DNA of 36,452 bases. It comes from Aporhodopirellula sallentina SM41. GTDB lineage: Bacteria > Planctomycetota > Planctomycetia > Pirellulales > Pirellulaceae. Positions 8,002 through 16,941 of the stretch are shown one piece after another. The first letter of the stretch is position 1, and every line of letters starts with the position of its first letter. The notes under the pieces are model-generated. The model was given only the letters and a program-made list of their open reading frames with translations. It was not told the DNA's origin and did no database searches. A program made the position numbers and the translations under genes. The stretch lies in NCBI RefSeq assembly GCF_000346505.1, contig NZ_ANOH01000075.1, positions 1-36,452 on the forward strand, read 5' to 3'.

Positions 8002-8131
8002 TGTTTCGCAGGCGGCAGGGCGTCTGTTGATAACGGACAGCTTTTCACGCTGAGGGAGGTCGATTTAATTACCGACATTTTTCCACGCGTCCTTCTCCGA
8101 GGACGTGAACCCCAGCAGACGTGAATCTGCA

Positions 8132-8184
8132 GTGGATGAGGCAACGAGTCCTTCCCTGCGCAAGGGACTCGTTGCCTCGTCCAC
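8132..8184. repeat. Dispersed palindromic repeat, copy 7 (GAGGCAACGAGTCC core)
   Basis: Nearly perfect inverted repeat: arm GTGGATGAGGCAACGAGTCC (8132-8151) and arm GGACTCGTTGCCTCGTCCAC (8165-8184), a single mismatch in 20 bases. The outer ends match the family at 2261 and elsewhere, but the core is different and resembles the right half of the copy at 33043. It lies between two convergent genes. Confidence 0.85.
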
Positions 8185-8206
8185 TACCAAATCGGGCACT
8201 TAACAA

Positions 8207-8275
8207 ATCGACGCCCGAAGGCGTCTCAAGCAATTAGCCAGTGGCAGAGCGTGGCTCACGCCGACGTGGGTGAGA
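8207..8275. repeat. Partial copy of the stem-loop element found at 34981-35247
   Basis: The stretch beginning ACGCCCGAAGGCGTCTCAAG and continuing CAATTAGCCAGTGGCAGAGC aligns with 35009 onward (ACGCCGAAGGCGTTTTACCA, then ATTGGCCGGCGGTCGAGC). Similarity fades after about 45-60 bases. It lies 22 bases from the palindromic repeat at 8132-8184. Confidence 0.55.
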
Positions 8276-8323
8276 CCACCGCGTCCGAGCTCGGCAGAAA
8301 CAAGAAGTGTTTTCTGCGGAGCG

Positions 8324-8740
8324 TTAGTTATTGCTGAAATGCAGTTTCAGCGACCGCTCCCGGCTGAGCGGATTCTTCAGATACTTCGCGTAGCACTGCG
8401 GGCACAGATCAAAGCTAGGCGGAATCGGCTCGCTTTCGAGATCGACGGCGGGATCGGCATGTGACGGCGAAAAGGCAGCATCGAGATGCTCGAGATCATC
8501 GCCTCGCGACAAAGCATCATGCAGGTAATCGAGCGGTTCTTCTAACTCTTCGCTGATTGCTGATTCCATCGACTCCTGCTCGAGCATGTCATTGAGGTCG
8601 GAGAGATAGTCTACGACTTCCTCCTCAACCTCCAACGCAGGCTCCGCGGCAACCACCTCGACATCGATGCGGACGATATACCGTGGCCCCTCGTCAGTGT
8701 CGATCGAACGATGGCAACGATCGCATGTGTAATGAATCAT
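8324..8740 (-). CDS. Small acidic protein with split zinc-binding cysteines
   Basis: A 138-residue protein whose N-terminus MIHYTCDRCHRSIDTDEGPRY carries C-x2-C and whose C-terminal part SFDLCPQCYAKYL carries a second C-x2-C. Together they could bind one zinc ion. The 90 residues between are strongly acidic and Leu-rich (EVEEEVVDYLSDLNDMLEQE). No membrane segment. I know similar CDRC...CPQC layouts from uncharacterised planctomycete proteins but cannot name a function. It is convergent with the gene at 7621, and its upstream neighbour is the divergent dehydrogenase gene at 9032. Confidence 0.75.
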   Translation of the reverse strand: MIHYTCDRCHRSIDTDEGPRYIVRIDVEVVAAEPALEVEEEVVDYLSDLNDMLEQESMESAISEELEEPLDYLHDALSRGDDLEHLDAAFSPSHADPAVDLESEPIPPSFDLCPQCYAKYLKNPLSRERSLKLHFSNN

Positions 8741-9031
8741 TTGAGCAACGCTCTTACCAATACAGGATCAAGAAAAGTAGACGGTAGACATCGCGTCAGT
8801 TCCATCGTAATTCTCCGCGGAGACCTCTCGCAAGTGTTTTTCGTTGGTTCTTCGAGAGGTGTTGAACATTTTTTATGATCCTTGGGTCTCCCGCGAAGGC
8901 AATCGACGCGCTGACGACACTGCCTATCTTGCCACCAATGGTTCGCCATCCTCCCCACGAGCGGTTAGACTGGCACATCTTGCTCCCGCCAAGTTCAGTC
9001 ACAAATTCCTACCTCCCTCACTGAGCTGCAA
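8741..9031. other. Divergent spacer, no recognised element
   Basis: About 290 bases separate the divergent zinc-protein and dehydrogenase genes and presumably hold both promoters. Short frames here have no ribosome binding sites or protein-like composition. No hairpin or repeat stands out. Confidence 0.5.
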
Positions 9032-11587
9032 ATGCCTCGTTTGCCCCTGCCTTTAAAATTTCTCCTGGCGGCACTCTGCCTCGCCGCATCACCGTCCACG
9101 ACCGTGTCCGTTCACGCCAAAGGATTGGGCGTGACACCGCCCGACCAGTTCAAAGTCCCGGCCGGTTTTGAAGTCGAACTGATTCACCAAGTCGATCCCG
9201 AAATCGAAGGCTCCTGGGTCAGCCTCACCGTTGACCCAAAAGGCCGCCTGATCGCGTGCGACCAACTCGGCGGACTGTTTCGAATCGATGTTTCGCAACC
9301 CAACGCGAAGATCGAAAAACTCGACATCGACTTTGTTGGTGCTCAAGGATTGTTGTGTGCGTTCGGTTCGCTTTACGCCAACGTGAACTCGCGACAACAA
9401 CCGTCGGGTCTTTGGCGTTTAACGGACACCGATGGCGATGACCAATACGACACCAAAGAACACATCGTTCCGCTCAACGGCGGTTCCGAGCATGGACCGC
9501 ATGCCGTGATCCTGACTCCTGACGGCAAACGCATCATCATGGTGGCAGGCAACAACACAACGTTGCCCGATGAAATCGACCACAGTCGCGTGCCGAGGAA
9601 TTGGGACGAAGATCATCTGCTCGGACGGATGCCGGACGCCCGTGGCCACAACGCGAACCGAATGGCACCGGGAGGGTTCATTCTCTCGTGTGCTCCCGAC
9701 GGTAGTGACCGCGAACTGATCGCGACCGGGTTTCGCAACCCCTACGACATCGCGCTGAACCACGACGGCGAACTATTCACGTACGACGCGGATATGGAAT
9801 GGGATGTCGGCACGCCATGGTACCGCCCCACTCGGGTCAACCATGTCATCAGCGGCAGCGAATTCGGATGGCGAAACGGCACCGGCAAGTGGCCTGCGTA
9901 CTATCCCGATTCATTCGGCGCGGCAGTCGACATCGGCCCCGGTTCACCAACTGGTATCTGTTTCGGATACGGTGCCAACTTTCCGAAAAAGTTCCAAAAC
10001 GCTCTGTTTATCGCGGACTGGTCCTACGGCAGCATCCACGCGGTGACGCTCGAGGAAGACGGTGCAAGCTACTCGGGAACCTACGAAACGTTTGCCACCG
10101 CAGCCCCGTTGCCGGTGACTGACATGGTGATTCACAACGGCGCGATGTACCTGACAATTGGTGGACGCGAAACACAGAGCGGGCTGTACCGCATCACCTA
10201 CACCGGGCCGGCGGACTCCGAGGTCGCGCAAGCCGCCGCGTCGACCGAAAAACACAGCCTGTCCCCTTCGAGTGTCGACAACGCGACCGCGCGTGTTCTC
10301 CGCGGACAACTCGAGTCACTTCACGTTCCCGATGACCTGTTGCCGTGCAGCATCGACGAAGCCGTATCGATGGGCATTGAAAACCTACAGCACGACGACC
10401 GTGCGATTCGCTACGCCGCTCGCGTCGCGTTGGAGCATCGTGACGCGCAACATTGGAAAGCCGCCGTGCTCAACGCTGACTCCTCGCGAACCCGCACACT
10501 CGGTTTGATCGCGTTGGCACGTTGCGGTGAATCGTCCGACCAATCGGACGCAGTCGCCAGCCTTCTCGAACTCGACTTTCAATCGCTGTCCACCGAAGAT
10601 CGTATCGCGTACCTTCGCGCGGCCGGATTGATTGCGATGCGTCTGGGTGATTTCAATGACGAACAACGCTCCGAATTGATCGCGAGACTCGCTGGTACGT
10701 TCCCGACCGACGAAGACTCCGTGGATCGCGAACTGGCAATGATGCTGATCTACCTGCGTGCCCCGAACGCCACAGGCGCGGTGCTCGAGAAACTGACCGC
10801 ATCGCCGAGTCAGGAAAGCCAAATTCACTACGCGATCTCACTCCGCGGCGCCACCGACGGATGGGATGATGAAAAACGCAAACGCTTCCTCGGCTGGTTC
10901 CACGAAATGGCGACTGCTCGAGGAGGCTTGTCCTTTGGCGGATTCCTCAAGAACATCAAGAACGAATTCGTCAGCCACCTCAGTCCAGAAGATCAAGAAC
11001 GCCTCGCTGACGCGATTTCGCCTCCGGTAAAAAGCAGCGATAAGAAGGTCGAGGAAACACGCCCCCACGTCAAAGAATGGACAGTGGAAGAACTCGAGAA
11101 AGTCGTCGACGGCGCATCCCGGCGGGCGAATTTCGAGAACGGAAAAGAGATGTTTGCGGTCGCCCAGTGCTACAAATGCCACCGAATGGGCCTGCAGGGC
11201 GGCATCCTCGGGCCGGACCTGACTAGCGTGGGGGGGAAATTCAGCGTGCACGACCTGCTCGTTTCGATCATCGAACCGAGCAAAGTGATCAGCGATCAGT
11301 ACGGCGCGACCCAATTCCTGACCGAAGATGGCGAGATTTTCACGGGACGCGTGATCAATATGCGTGGCAACGACCTTCGGATCCTCACCAACATGCTCGA
11401 CCCATCGCGACTGACAACGCTCAAACGGGATGACATTGCCGAGACGTTTGAGGCTAAAATCAGCATGATGCCGACTGGCCTGCTCGACACCCTCACGGCG
11501 GATGACGTTGTCGATTTGGTAACCTACTTACGTGCAGGCGGTAATCCGAACCATCCCCTGTACGCCGAACCGGTCGCGGCACGCTAA
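9032..11587 (+). CDS. Secreted PVC-type dehydrogenase/haem-binding domain protein
   Basis: An 851-residue exported protein of the planctomycete class of PQQ-type beta-propeller dehydrogenase fused to a cytochrome-like haem-binding domain. Residues 1-29 form a signal peptide (LPLKFLLAALCLAASPSTT). Residues about 40-390 make the propeller, with GSEHGPHAV, GFRNPYDIALN and a GSEFGWRNGTGKWPAYY segment typical of the family. Residues about 410-640 contain HEAT-like helical repeats (AIRYAARVALEHR). The C-terminal domain has the c-haem motif C713-YK-C716-H717 and ends in VVDLVTYLRAGG. Such proteins are thought to oxidise sugars or alcohols outside the cytoplasm; the substrate is unknown. It appears monocistronic, since the next gene starts 363 bases on. 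Confidence 0.92.
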   Translation: MPRLPLPLKFLLAALCLAASPSTTVSVHAKGLGVTPPDQFKVPAGFEVELIHQVDPEIEGSWVSLTVDPKGRLIACDQLGGLFRIDVSQPNAKIEKLDIDFVGAQGLLCAFGSLYANVNSRQQPSGLWRLTDTDGDDQYDTKEHIVPLNGGSEHGPHAVILTPDGKRIIMVAGNNTTLPDEIDHSRVPRNWDEDHLLGRMPDARGHNANRMAPGGFILSCAPDGSDRELIATGFRNPYDIALNHDGELFTYDADMEWDVGTPWYRPTRVNHVISGSEFGWRNGTGKWPAYYPDSFGAAVDIGPGSPTGICFGYGANFPKKFQNALFIADWSYGSIHAVTLEEDGASYSGTYETFATAAPLPVTDMVIHNGAMYLTIGGRETQSGLYRITYTGPADSEVAQAAASTEKHSLSPSSVDNATARVLRGQLESLHVPDDLLPCSIDEAVSMGIENLQHDDRAIRYAARVALEHRDAQHWKAAVLNADSSRTRTLGLIALARCGESSDQSDAVASLLELDFQSLSTEDRIAYLRAAGLIAMRLGDFNDEQRSELIARLAGTFPTDEDSVDRELAMMLIYLRAPNATGAVLEKLTASPSQESQIHYAISLRGATDGWDDEKRKRFLGWFHEMATARGGLSFGGFLKNIKNEFVSHLSPEDQERLADAISPPVKSSDKKVEETRPHVKEWTVEELEKVVDGASRRANFENGKEMFAVAQCYKCHRMGLQGGILGPDLTSVGGKFSVHDLLVSIIEPSKVISDQYGATQFLTEDGEIFTGRVINMRGNDLRILTNMLDPSRLTTLKRDDIAETFEAKISMMPTGLLDTLTADDVVDLVTYLRAGGNPNHPLYAEPVAAR

Positions 11588-11903
11588 GTTTCGCCGACAA
11601 TGCACCGAGAAGAAAACCGCTCGCGTTCACACGGATCGTCGCTACAAGACGTCGATCTCGTGTACCGCGAGCGACTTCGGGTGCGTTTGGCTGACCTACG
11701 CGTGCACGCCCGCGGACGGTGTGTGGGTTCAACATGCCGGATCGGATCAACAGTCCATGGACAGGCAGTGACTCGAGTGCGCGAAGTTAGGTACGCAAAT
11801 GAAAACGACGAGACACCCCCAGCCTGCCCCTCACGGCTCTCGTAGCGTGGGCTCGTCGTGCCGGCAACATCTCGGCACACGGCCGTGTTCACCGGTCGCC
11901 ACT
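11588..11903. other. Spacer upstream of the DUF58 operon
   Basis: Non-coding stretch between the dehydrogenase stop and the tandem duplication that precedes the DUF58 gene. I find no repeat-family copy, RNA gene or clear terminator. Short overlapping frames on both strands have no supported starts. Confidence 0.5.
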
Positions 11904-11945
11904 GCGTTGACATCAAGGAAGACAGCGTTGACGTCAAGGAAGTTA
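11904..11945 (+). repeat. 21 bp direct duplication carrying a Shine-Dalgarno
   Basis: Two adjacent 21-base units, GCGTTGACATCAAGGAAGAC plus A and GCGTTGACGTCAAGGAAGTT plus A, differ at three positions. Each contains AAGGAAG; the second lies about ten bases before the ATG at 11951. The ribosome-binding region of the DUF58 gene has therefore been duplicated. Confidence 0.85.
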
Positions 11946-11950
11946 GCTCG

Positions 11951-13195
11951 ATGAAAAAAGCATTCATGTTGGTGGCCAGACACCTGAATCCGTGGCGTTG
12001 GGCGATGGGGCTTCGCTATTCGATGACGGGTGCCTCCGTGTCGCTGCTGCTGATCGGTATCGTGTCACTCAATATCGTGTGGGGCTATCCATGGACGGGG
12101 ATGTTTGCCGCCTGCGTTTCGCTCTTCGTTGTCGGGCGGTTGATCAACTACCTGGCCACGCCGAGCCTACAAGCCTCCGCCGACGCCCCGCGGCATGTGC
12201 CCTCCGGCACCTCGCTGCAAATCCCCGTGCACCTGATCAACGAGGGACGACTGCCCGGGATGGACCTGTGGATCGAACGCGACCAGAGGTGCGATTGGTT
12301 GCCCCCGGGCGACGAAACAATGGCGTTGCAAGACGTCTGCTATCAACACCGTGGTCTGCAACCGTTGCCCGCGACGCGGGTGGAATGCTACTTCCCGTTT
12401 TATCTGTTCCGTACGCGAACGCACGTCGACTCTAACACAACGATCGCGGTCACACCCAAACCACTGTCGAGTGATGACGACGAACATTGGCGAACGCTGC
12501 AGAACACACTGCGCGGAATCGCGACGCGGATTTCGCAAGGCGAACAAACCCACTACATCGGCAGTTGCGAATATCGCGAAGGTATCCAAGTCAGACGGTG
12601 GGATTTTGCCTCATGGGCTCGGCTGGGCAAACCGATCGTCCGCGAGTTCAGCTCGCCGGCGACACGGTCGGTCAGCATTTGGGTGGACAACGTCTGCAAC
12701 GTTACCGAACGCGCCAAAACGCATTGGACTCGGCGATTCGTTTCGAGGGCAGAGACACCCGATGCAATACACGAGCCCTTCGAACGCATCCTTTCAATCG
12801 CCGCCTCTTCGATCGAAACACTCACACGAAACGGTGCCGCGGTAACACTGTGGCTCGACCAAGGAGGGCACATGGAGTCGTTTCGCTGCGAAGCGGGCGG
12901 TGACCCGAGTGAGTTGCTGATCGCGTTGGCATCGCTTCGGTGGATAACAGCAGAAGAAGCCGTCGGGCAAGAACTCACCGACTGGGGTCGTGAACTGCAA
13001 CTCACCGGTGGCGACTCGCTGCTCGTCATGTCCTGCCAATCCCGCGAGAACTCCCCCATGCCATTGCCGGTCGGAACGCGGTGGGTCACGCATCAGGAAA
13101 TCGAACGGGTTGATGGTCCCGAACAACCGGTGCACGCCATGGGCCGCGCGAAAGGCCAGGTCGCCGCTGGCCGCCCGATGGAGGCGTCCGCATGA
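11951..13195 (+). CDS. DUF58 domain protein
   Basis: A 414-residue protein with two N-terminal membrane segments (about residues 22-42, GASVSLLLIGIVSLNIVWGY, and about 45-62). A soluble domain ends with the DUF58 signature YREGIQVRRWDFASWARLGK and IVREF (about 210-235), then a VWA-like region with SVSIWVDNVC. The ATG at 11951 (MKKAFMLVARHL) has AAGGAAG upstream; the frame is open back to 11858 only through the duplicated leader. DUF58 proteins normally sit with MoxR ATPases and transglutaminases and are thought to act in envelope protein maturation. Here the transglutaminase follows with a four-base overlap, but no MoxR gene is present upstream. Confidence 0.88.
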   Translation: MKKAFMLVARHLNPWRWAMGLRYSMTGASVSLLLIGIVSLNIVWGYPWTGMFAACVSLFVVGRLINYLATPSLQASADAPRHVPSGTSLQIPVHLINEGRLPGMDLWIERDQRCDWLPPGDETMALQDVCYQHRGLQPLPATRVECYFPFYLFRTRTHVDSNTTIAVTPKPLSSDDDEHWRTLQNTLRGIATRISQGEQTHYIGSCEYREGIQVRRWDFASWARLGKPIVREFSSPATRSVSIWVDNVCNVTERAKTHWTRRFVSRAETPDAIHEPFERILSIAASSIETLTRNGAAVTLWLDQGGHMESFRCEAGGDPSELLIALASLRWITAEEAVGQELTDWGRELQLTGGDSLLVMSCQSRENSPMPLPVGTRWVTHQEIERVDGPEQPVHAMGRAKGQVAAGRPMEASA

Positions 13196-15474
13196 TGGGT
13201 TCGGCAGGACAACGTTCCGACTATCGATGGCTCGATAATCGATTTCTTCTCGGCTGCGTGATCGCGGCGGTCAGTTTGTTCGTCGGACAGACTTTTACCA
13301 CGACGTCACTGTGCATCACGTTGGTGATCGCGTCGATTATTGTGGGACTCGTTGTTGACAGTCGCCGCGCGACACCGACTGCGTCACCAAACCCCAATGG
13401 CCGTGCACCCAAGAAGTGGTGGTGGGTGCTCGCCGACGGCTTAACGCTCGCGGCGTTATTGATCGGTGCGTTGATCGCAACGTTCCAATGGCGCATGCAG
13501 CAAGGTTTCACCGATATGTCCGGGCTGCTGATGTTGGCGGTCGACGTGATCGCCCATTACTGCGTCGCGGTTCTTTGCATCCTCTGGGCAATCTGGCCGC
13601 ACCGTGGCCACGTCACCATGCTCGTGGCAGGCCTCGTTGCGGTGCTCGTCTCCGTTGCGGGCGGGGGCGTCAGTCGATCTCTTCCCGCACAAACAGCAGT
13701 GGGGCTGGCCAGCATGATCGGCTTCGTCGTGGCGGCGCAGATTATCCTGTCGCGACAAAAACAACCGCACCTCGCCCATGAACAAGGCAACCGTAGTTTT
13801 CACTTCGAACGTTGGCCGTACACGTTGGCCACGTTGTCGTTGGTCCTAATCGTTGCGTCGGCGATCACGCAGGTAACCGGGGTGATATTGCCCGACGTGC
13901 AAGCAGAAGTTTTCGCACAACTGAAGGACCGATTCGAAGACACCGACACCGGCCTCCCTGTCTCCAGCGGCGGATACGTTTCGGGCCACCGGCTCGGCAG
14001 TGTTCGACGCAGCATCCTGAACGATCCGGAAGGGCTGGCCTTGTTGGGCTACTGCAACGCGTCACCCGGATACCTTCGGGGGAACGTGTTCGACGAGTAC
14101 CATCAACGTTCATGGAGGAGCCAGCGACGGTGGCTACTCACCGACGAGAACGACAACGTCGAACATGTCTACCGGGCCAAACACGCATTCCGTTTGTCAC
14201 AGGCAACGATCCCATTGAAGAACGGCGAACCCGGTTTCCGGTCGCGATTCTCACTCGCCGCAAGTGGCGAAACCGGCCCCGTCTATGAACTCGTTTCGGC
14301 TCGTCGCAACCGACGAACACGCCGGGACCGAGAACATCTTGCCGCATCACACTCGTCTGATTATCAAGACGCGTTCGCTCCGAACAATCTCGAATCGAGC
14401 GTCATCGCGACTGTCGAAATTCACGGCCAACCCGAACGCGGTGCGATGATCTTCCTACCATCGGCGACGAGTTGGATCGAAGCCCGCGGCGATCACGTCG
14501 GAGTCACATCGCACGGATTGATTGACCGTGGGATCGACACTTCGCAACCATGGGTTGCCGGCGTCACCGCGATACCCAAACGCGAACGACTCTCAGAGAG
14601 AGCCCGCGACTTGATGACGTCGGTCGACAACTCCCTGACCGGTATCATCACGCCATTGGCCACCGAGATTTGCCAAGGCGCGGCCTCTGCCCACGGCAAG
14701 GCCGACCGGATCGCGTCTTTTTTCCAGAACAACTTTTCCTACACGCTGCAAACCGAACCGGCGCCGTCGGGCGTTGACCCGATCATCTATTTCCTGCGCA
14801 CACGGCACCCCGCCCACTGCGAGCTATTCGCATCGGCATCGACATTGATGCTCCGCAGCCAGGGCGTCCCGGCACGTTACGTGACGGGATACGTGATGGA
14901 TGAAATCAGTGACAGCGAGGAGTATTTCATCGCGAGAAACCGAGACGCACACGCCTGGGTGGAATACTACGATGACGAGCACCACCGGTGGCACGCGTTG
15001 GAAGCAACCCCGGGCCGGGTCTACCAAACGCTCAACCCCACCAACACTGCCCAAACGACAATTGACCTGAGTCGCCGTTATCAACAAGACGACGCGACGA
15101 ATTCAGGATGGCTCCGGTCGGCGTGGGGGAATTTGATGTCGGTACGGGTTACCGATGCGTTGGCCCTCTTTTTTCGCATCCTGCAGCTGCCACTGCTGGC
15201 CTTCCTGCTGGGTTGGCTTTGGTGGCGTCGACGCAGCGGCGATGCTGATTCGCAGTCAGCCGCGCTCGCCGCAGCCCGGCGGTCGATGGATCGACGATTG
15301 CGTCGATGGGGATGGGTCCGCCGCGACAGCGAAACGCTGCATCAGTTTGCCAATCGCATCGAATCCGTGCTGATGGAACCGGCGTCGCAGAAAGAACACA
15401 CCCGGCACGAAGAGTTGGCCGACGCGGCAAGTTGGTACCGTGAACATGCCGTTAAACTTTACCGCTGTTCGTAA
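13192..15474 (+). CDS. Membrane transglutaminase-like protein (TgpA type)
   Basis: A 760-residue protein with several N-terminal membrane helices (about residues 15-215), an extracytoplasmic transglutaminase-like domain (about 480-620), one more helix (about 660-680, LQLPLLAFLLGWLWW) and a short cytosolic tail. The probable catalytic set is Cys543 in HCELFA, His587 in DAHAWVE and Glu604 in LEATPG; most relatives have Asp at the last position. TgpA-like proteins pair with DUF58 proteins, and this one is coupled to its DUF58 neighbour by ATGA overlap. It may act as a protease or cross-linking enzyme on the envelope; the substrate is unknown. Family assignment is strong. Confidence 0.9.
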   Translation: MMGSAGQRSDYRWLDNRFLLGCVIAAVSLFVGQTFTTTSLCITLVIASIIVGLVVDSRRATPTASPNPNGRAPKKWWWVLADGLTLAALLIGALIATFQWRMQQGFTDMSGLLMLAVDVIAHYCVAVLCILWAIWPHRGHVTMLVAGLVAVLVSVAGGGVSRSLPAQTAVGLASMIGFVVAAQIILSRQKQPHLAHEQGNRSFHFERWPYTLATLSLVLIVASAITQVTGVILPDVQAEVFAQLKDRFEDTDTGLPVSSGGYVSGHRLGSVRRSILNDPEGLALLGYCNASPGYLRGNVFDEYHQRSWRSQRRWLLTDENDNVEHVYRAKHAFRLSQATIPLKNGEPGFRSRFSLAASGETGPVYELVSARRNRRTRRDREHLAASHSSDYQDAFAPNNLESSVIATVEIHGQPERGAMIFLPSATSWIEARGDHVGVTSHGLIDRGIDTSQPWVAGVTAIPKRERLSERARDLMTSVDNSLTGIITPLATEICQGAASAHGKADRIASFFQNNFSYTLQTEPAPSGVDPIIYFLRTRHPAHCELFASASTLMLRSQGVPARYVTGYVMDEISDSEEYFIARNRDAHAWVEYYDDEHHRWHALEATPGRVYQTLNPTNTAQTTIDLSRRYQQDDATNSGWLRSAWGNLMSVRVTDALALFFRILQLPLLAFLLGWLWWRRRSGDADSQSAALAAARRSMDRRLRRWGWVRRDSETLHQFANRIESVLMEPASQKEHTRHEELADAASWYREHAVKLYRCS

Positions 15475-15649
15475 GACCTACCTTGTGATTGGTAAAGACT
15501 AACGGTTAGCGGATTCATGCAAAGTCGGTCGGTCGAGACTTATCGCATTTCAACAGGTCCCCCCACAATCGACTCAACCACATGACCGGTCGATTCCGAA
15601 ACCCATAGTGCAGTGTCATTGTCGCCTTGTTGCGCGTTTTAGACACCGG

Positions 15650-15688
15650 CGGTTTCGCTCCCTCACGAGCGAACCGAGGCTATTTTTT
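15650..15688 (+). terminator. Hairpin with T-run between the transglutaminase and glycosyltransferase genes
   Basis: Arms CGGTTTCGCTC (15650-15660) and GAGCGAACCG (15667-15676) pair with one bulged base over a six-base loop and are followed by AGGCTATTTTTTC. It lies 175 bases after the transglutaminase stop and only 28 bases before the next start, so it could end the upstream transcript or act as an attenuator for the next gene. Confidence 0.5.
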
Positions 15689-15715
15689 CGAATGTGACCC
15701 CATGCAGGTGCAGCG

Positions 15716-16669
15716 GTGCCAAAGTTCCCTACGATCCCGCGGTTGACCATTGTCGTTCCTCACTGCGGAGACACGGCTTCTTTTGAAAGTTCACTCGTCA
15801 GCGTGTTGCAACACCGGCCCGATGCGTGCGAGGTAGTCGTACCGCACGCGGGGAACTATGACGATCCGTTCGACCTCGCCGATGAAGTCAAATTCATCGA
15901 TGCAGGCACCGAGAACGTGACCCAGCAAGTCGGCGACGCCGCTTCGGTCGCGAAGGGACGTTTCGTCCACGTGGTAGGCGACGGTCACGTCGTCGAGCAA
16001 GACTGGGCAGATCGCGCGCTGTTAGAATTCGAGCACCACGACGCTGGGATCGTCGTCCCGGTCGTCCGCGCCCATGGCTGCGACGAGATCGTCAACGCCG
16101 GTTGGAAACGCTCGTCCCGCAGCGCATGCGAAATGGTTGCCGCCGGAAAGAATTCGATCACCTCGGGCAACGACGCGCGGGTCGAAGGCGGCTTCCTGAC
16201 GACGAGCTTTTGGCGCCGCGATCTTCTCCGCAGCCTGACCGGTTCACTCCGTGGTACCGGACGTTCTCGGCAAAGCAGCGAAGAGATTGTGGAAACCTCC
16301 ATGGTCTACTGCCTGCTCGCTCAACAAGCCGGATGGCGATGCATCGTTAGTCGTGACTGCACCGTTCGCCTCGGTGGCGACGACTCGTCCATCGGCGACT
16401 ACGCGTACGATGTCGATGCCAACCACCGTCGTCTGCAGGCGATCGCCGATCACTTTGGGTCGGGTGGATGGGGTAAGAGCTTCGGTCGCTGGCTCGCCAC
16501 AACACTCTCGTACGGGATGGGCTCGGCGATTCGCCGCGCAACGGCACCGCTCGCTCAGAACTCGATCTCCAAAAGCATTCGCAACGATTCCGTCTTGCGA
16601 TCCGACGAGCAAACCGAATCGATTCGCATTCCGGTCACATCCAACGAGAGCTACCGCAGGGCTGCCTAG
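15716..16669 (+). CDS. GT-A-like (family 2-type) glycosyltransferase, divergent
   Basis: A 317-residue protein starting at GTG 15716. The N-terminal half has the GT-A nucleotide-sugar binding layout: LTIVVPHCGDTASFESSLVS opening strand, EVVVPHAG, a helix with VAKGRFVHVVGDGHVVEQDW where the D-x-D region is expected (here GDGH), then GIVVPVVRAHG. A later EGGFLTTSFWRRDLL segment resembles the acceptor-side loop of family 2 enzymes. No signal peptide or clear membrane helix. The metal-binding D-x-D is not canonical, so activity is uncertain. Donor and acceptor are unknown, and no other polysaccharide genes are nearby. No good Shine-Dalgarno was found. Confidence 0.65.
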   Translation: MPKFPTIPRLTIVVPHCGDTASFESSLVSVLQHRPDACEVVVPHAGNYDDPFDLADEVKFIDAGTENVTQQVGDAASVAKGRFVHVVGDGHVVEQDWADRALLEFEHHDAGIVVPVVRAHGCDEIVNAGWKRSSRSACEMVAAGKNSITSGNDARVEGGFLTTSFWRRDLLRSLTGSLRGTGRSRQSSEEIVETSMVYCLLAQQAGWRCIVSRDCTVRLGGDDSSIGDYAYDVDANHRRLQAIADHFGSGGWGKSFGRWLATTLSYGMGSAIRRATAPLAQNSISKSIRNDSVLRSDEQTESIRIPVTSNESYRRAA

Positions 16670-16699
16670 CGTTGCGACGCAGCTTGGGTTTGGTAGGCG

Positions 16700-16753
16700 G
16701 TCGTGGGTCTTCTAGAGATCCAACTGCACAAGGATCTTTCACCAAATCCACCA
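16700..16753. repeat. Dispersed palindromic repeat, copy 2 (degenerate)
   Basis: Preceded by GGTAGGC as in other copies, it reads GTCGTGGGTCTTCTAGAGAT, then CACAAGGATCTTTCACC and AATCCACCAC. The arms are more diverged than in the copies at 2261, 27635 and 34937. It lies between the convergent glycosyltransferase and kinase-ATPase genes, about 30 bases after the former's stop. Confidence 0.6.
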
Positions 16754-16867
16754 CAACTACTCGCGTTGTCTTGGAAACGATGCACGTCCGGTTTCCACTG
16801 GACGAATCGGATTCTTCGGCAGGAACCGCCCCGACATCCCACATCAATCTCCAGAACGCTCTCGACT

Positions 16868-16914
16868 TTGGTGGATTGAATTCCGGCGAATCCGACGACA
16901 CAGATCGGGCGCGT
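16868..16914. repeat. Short interspersed sequence, copy B
   Basis: It contains GGTGGATTGAATTCCGGCGA and GATCGGGCGCG, similar to 3545-3590. Like that copy it lies in a convergent intergenic spacer. Confidence 0.4.
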
Positions 16915-16941
16915 CAGATTTCAAATGGCCAGGCCGCTCGA

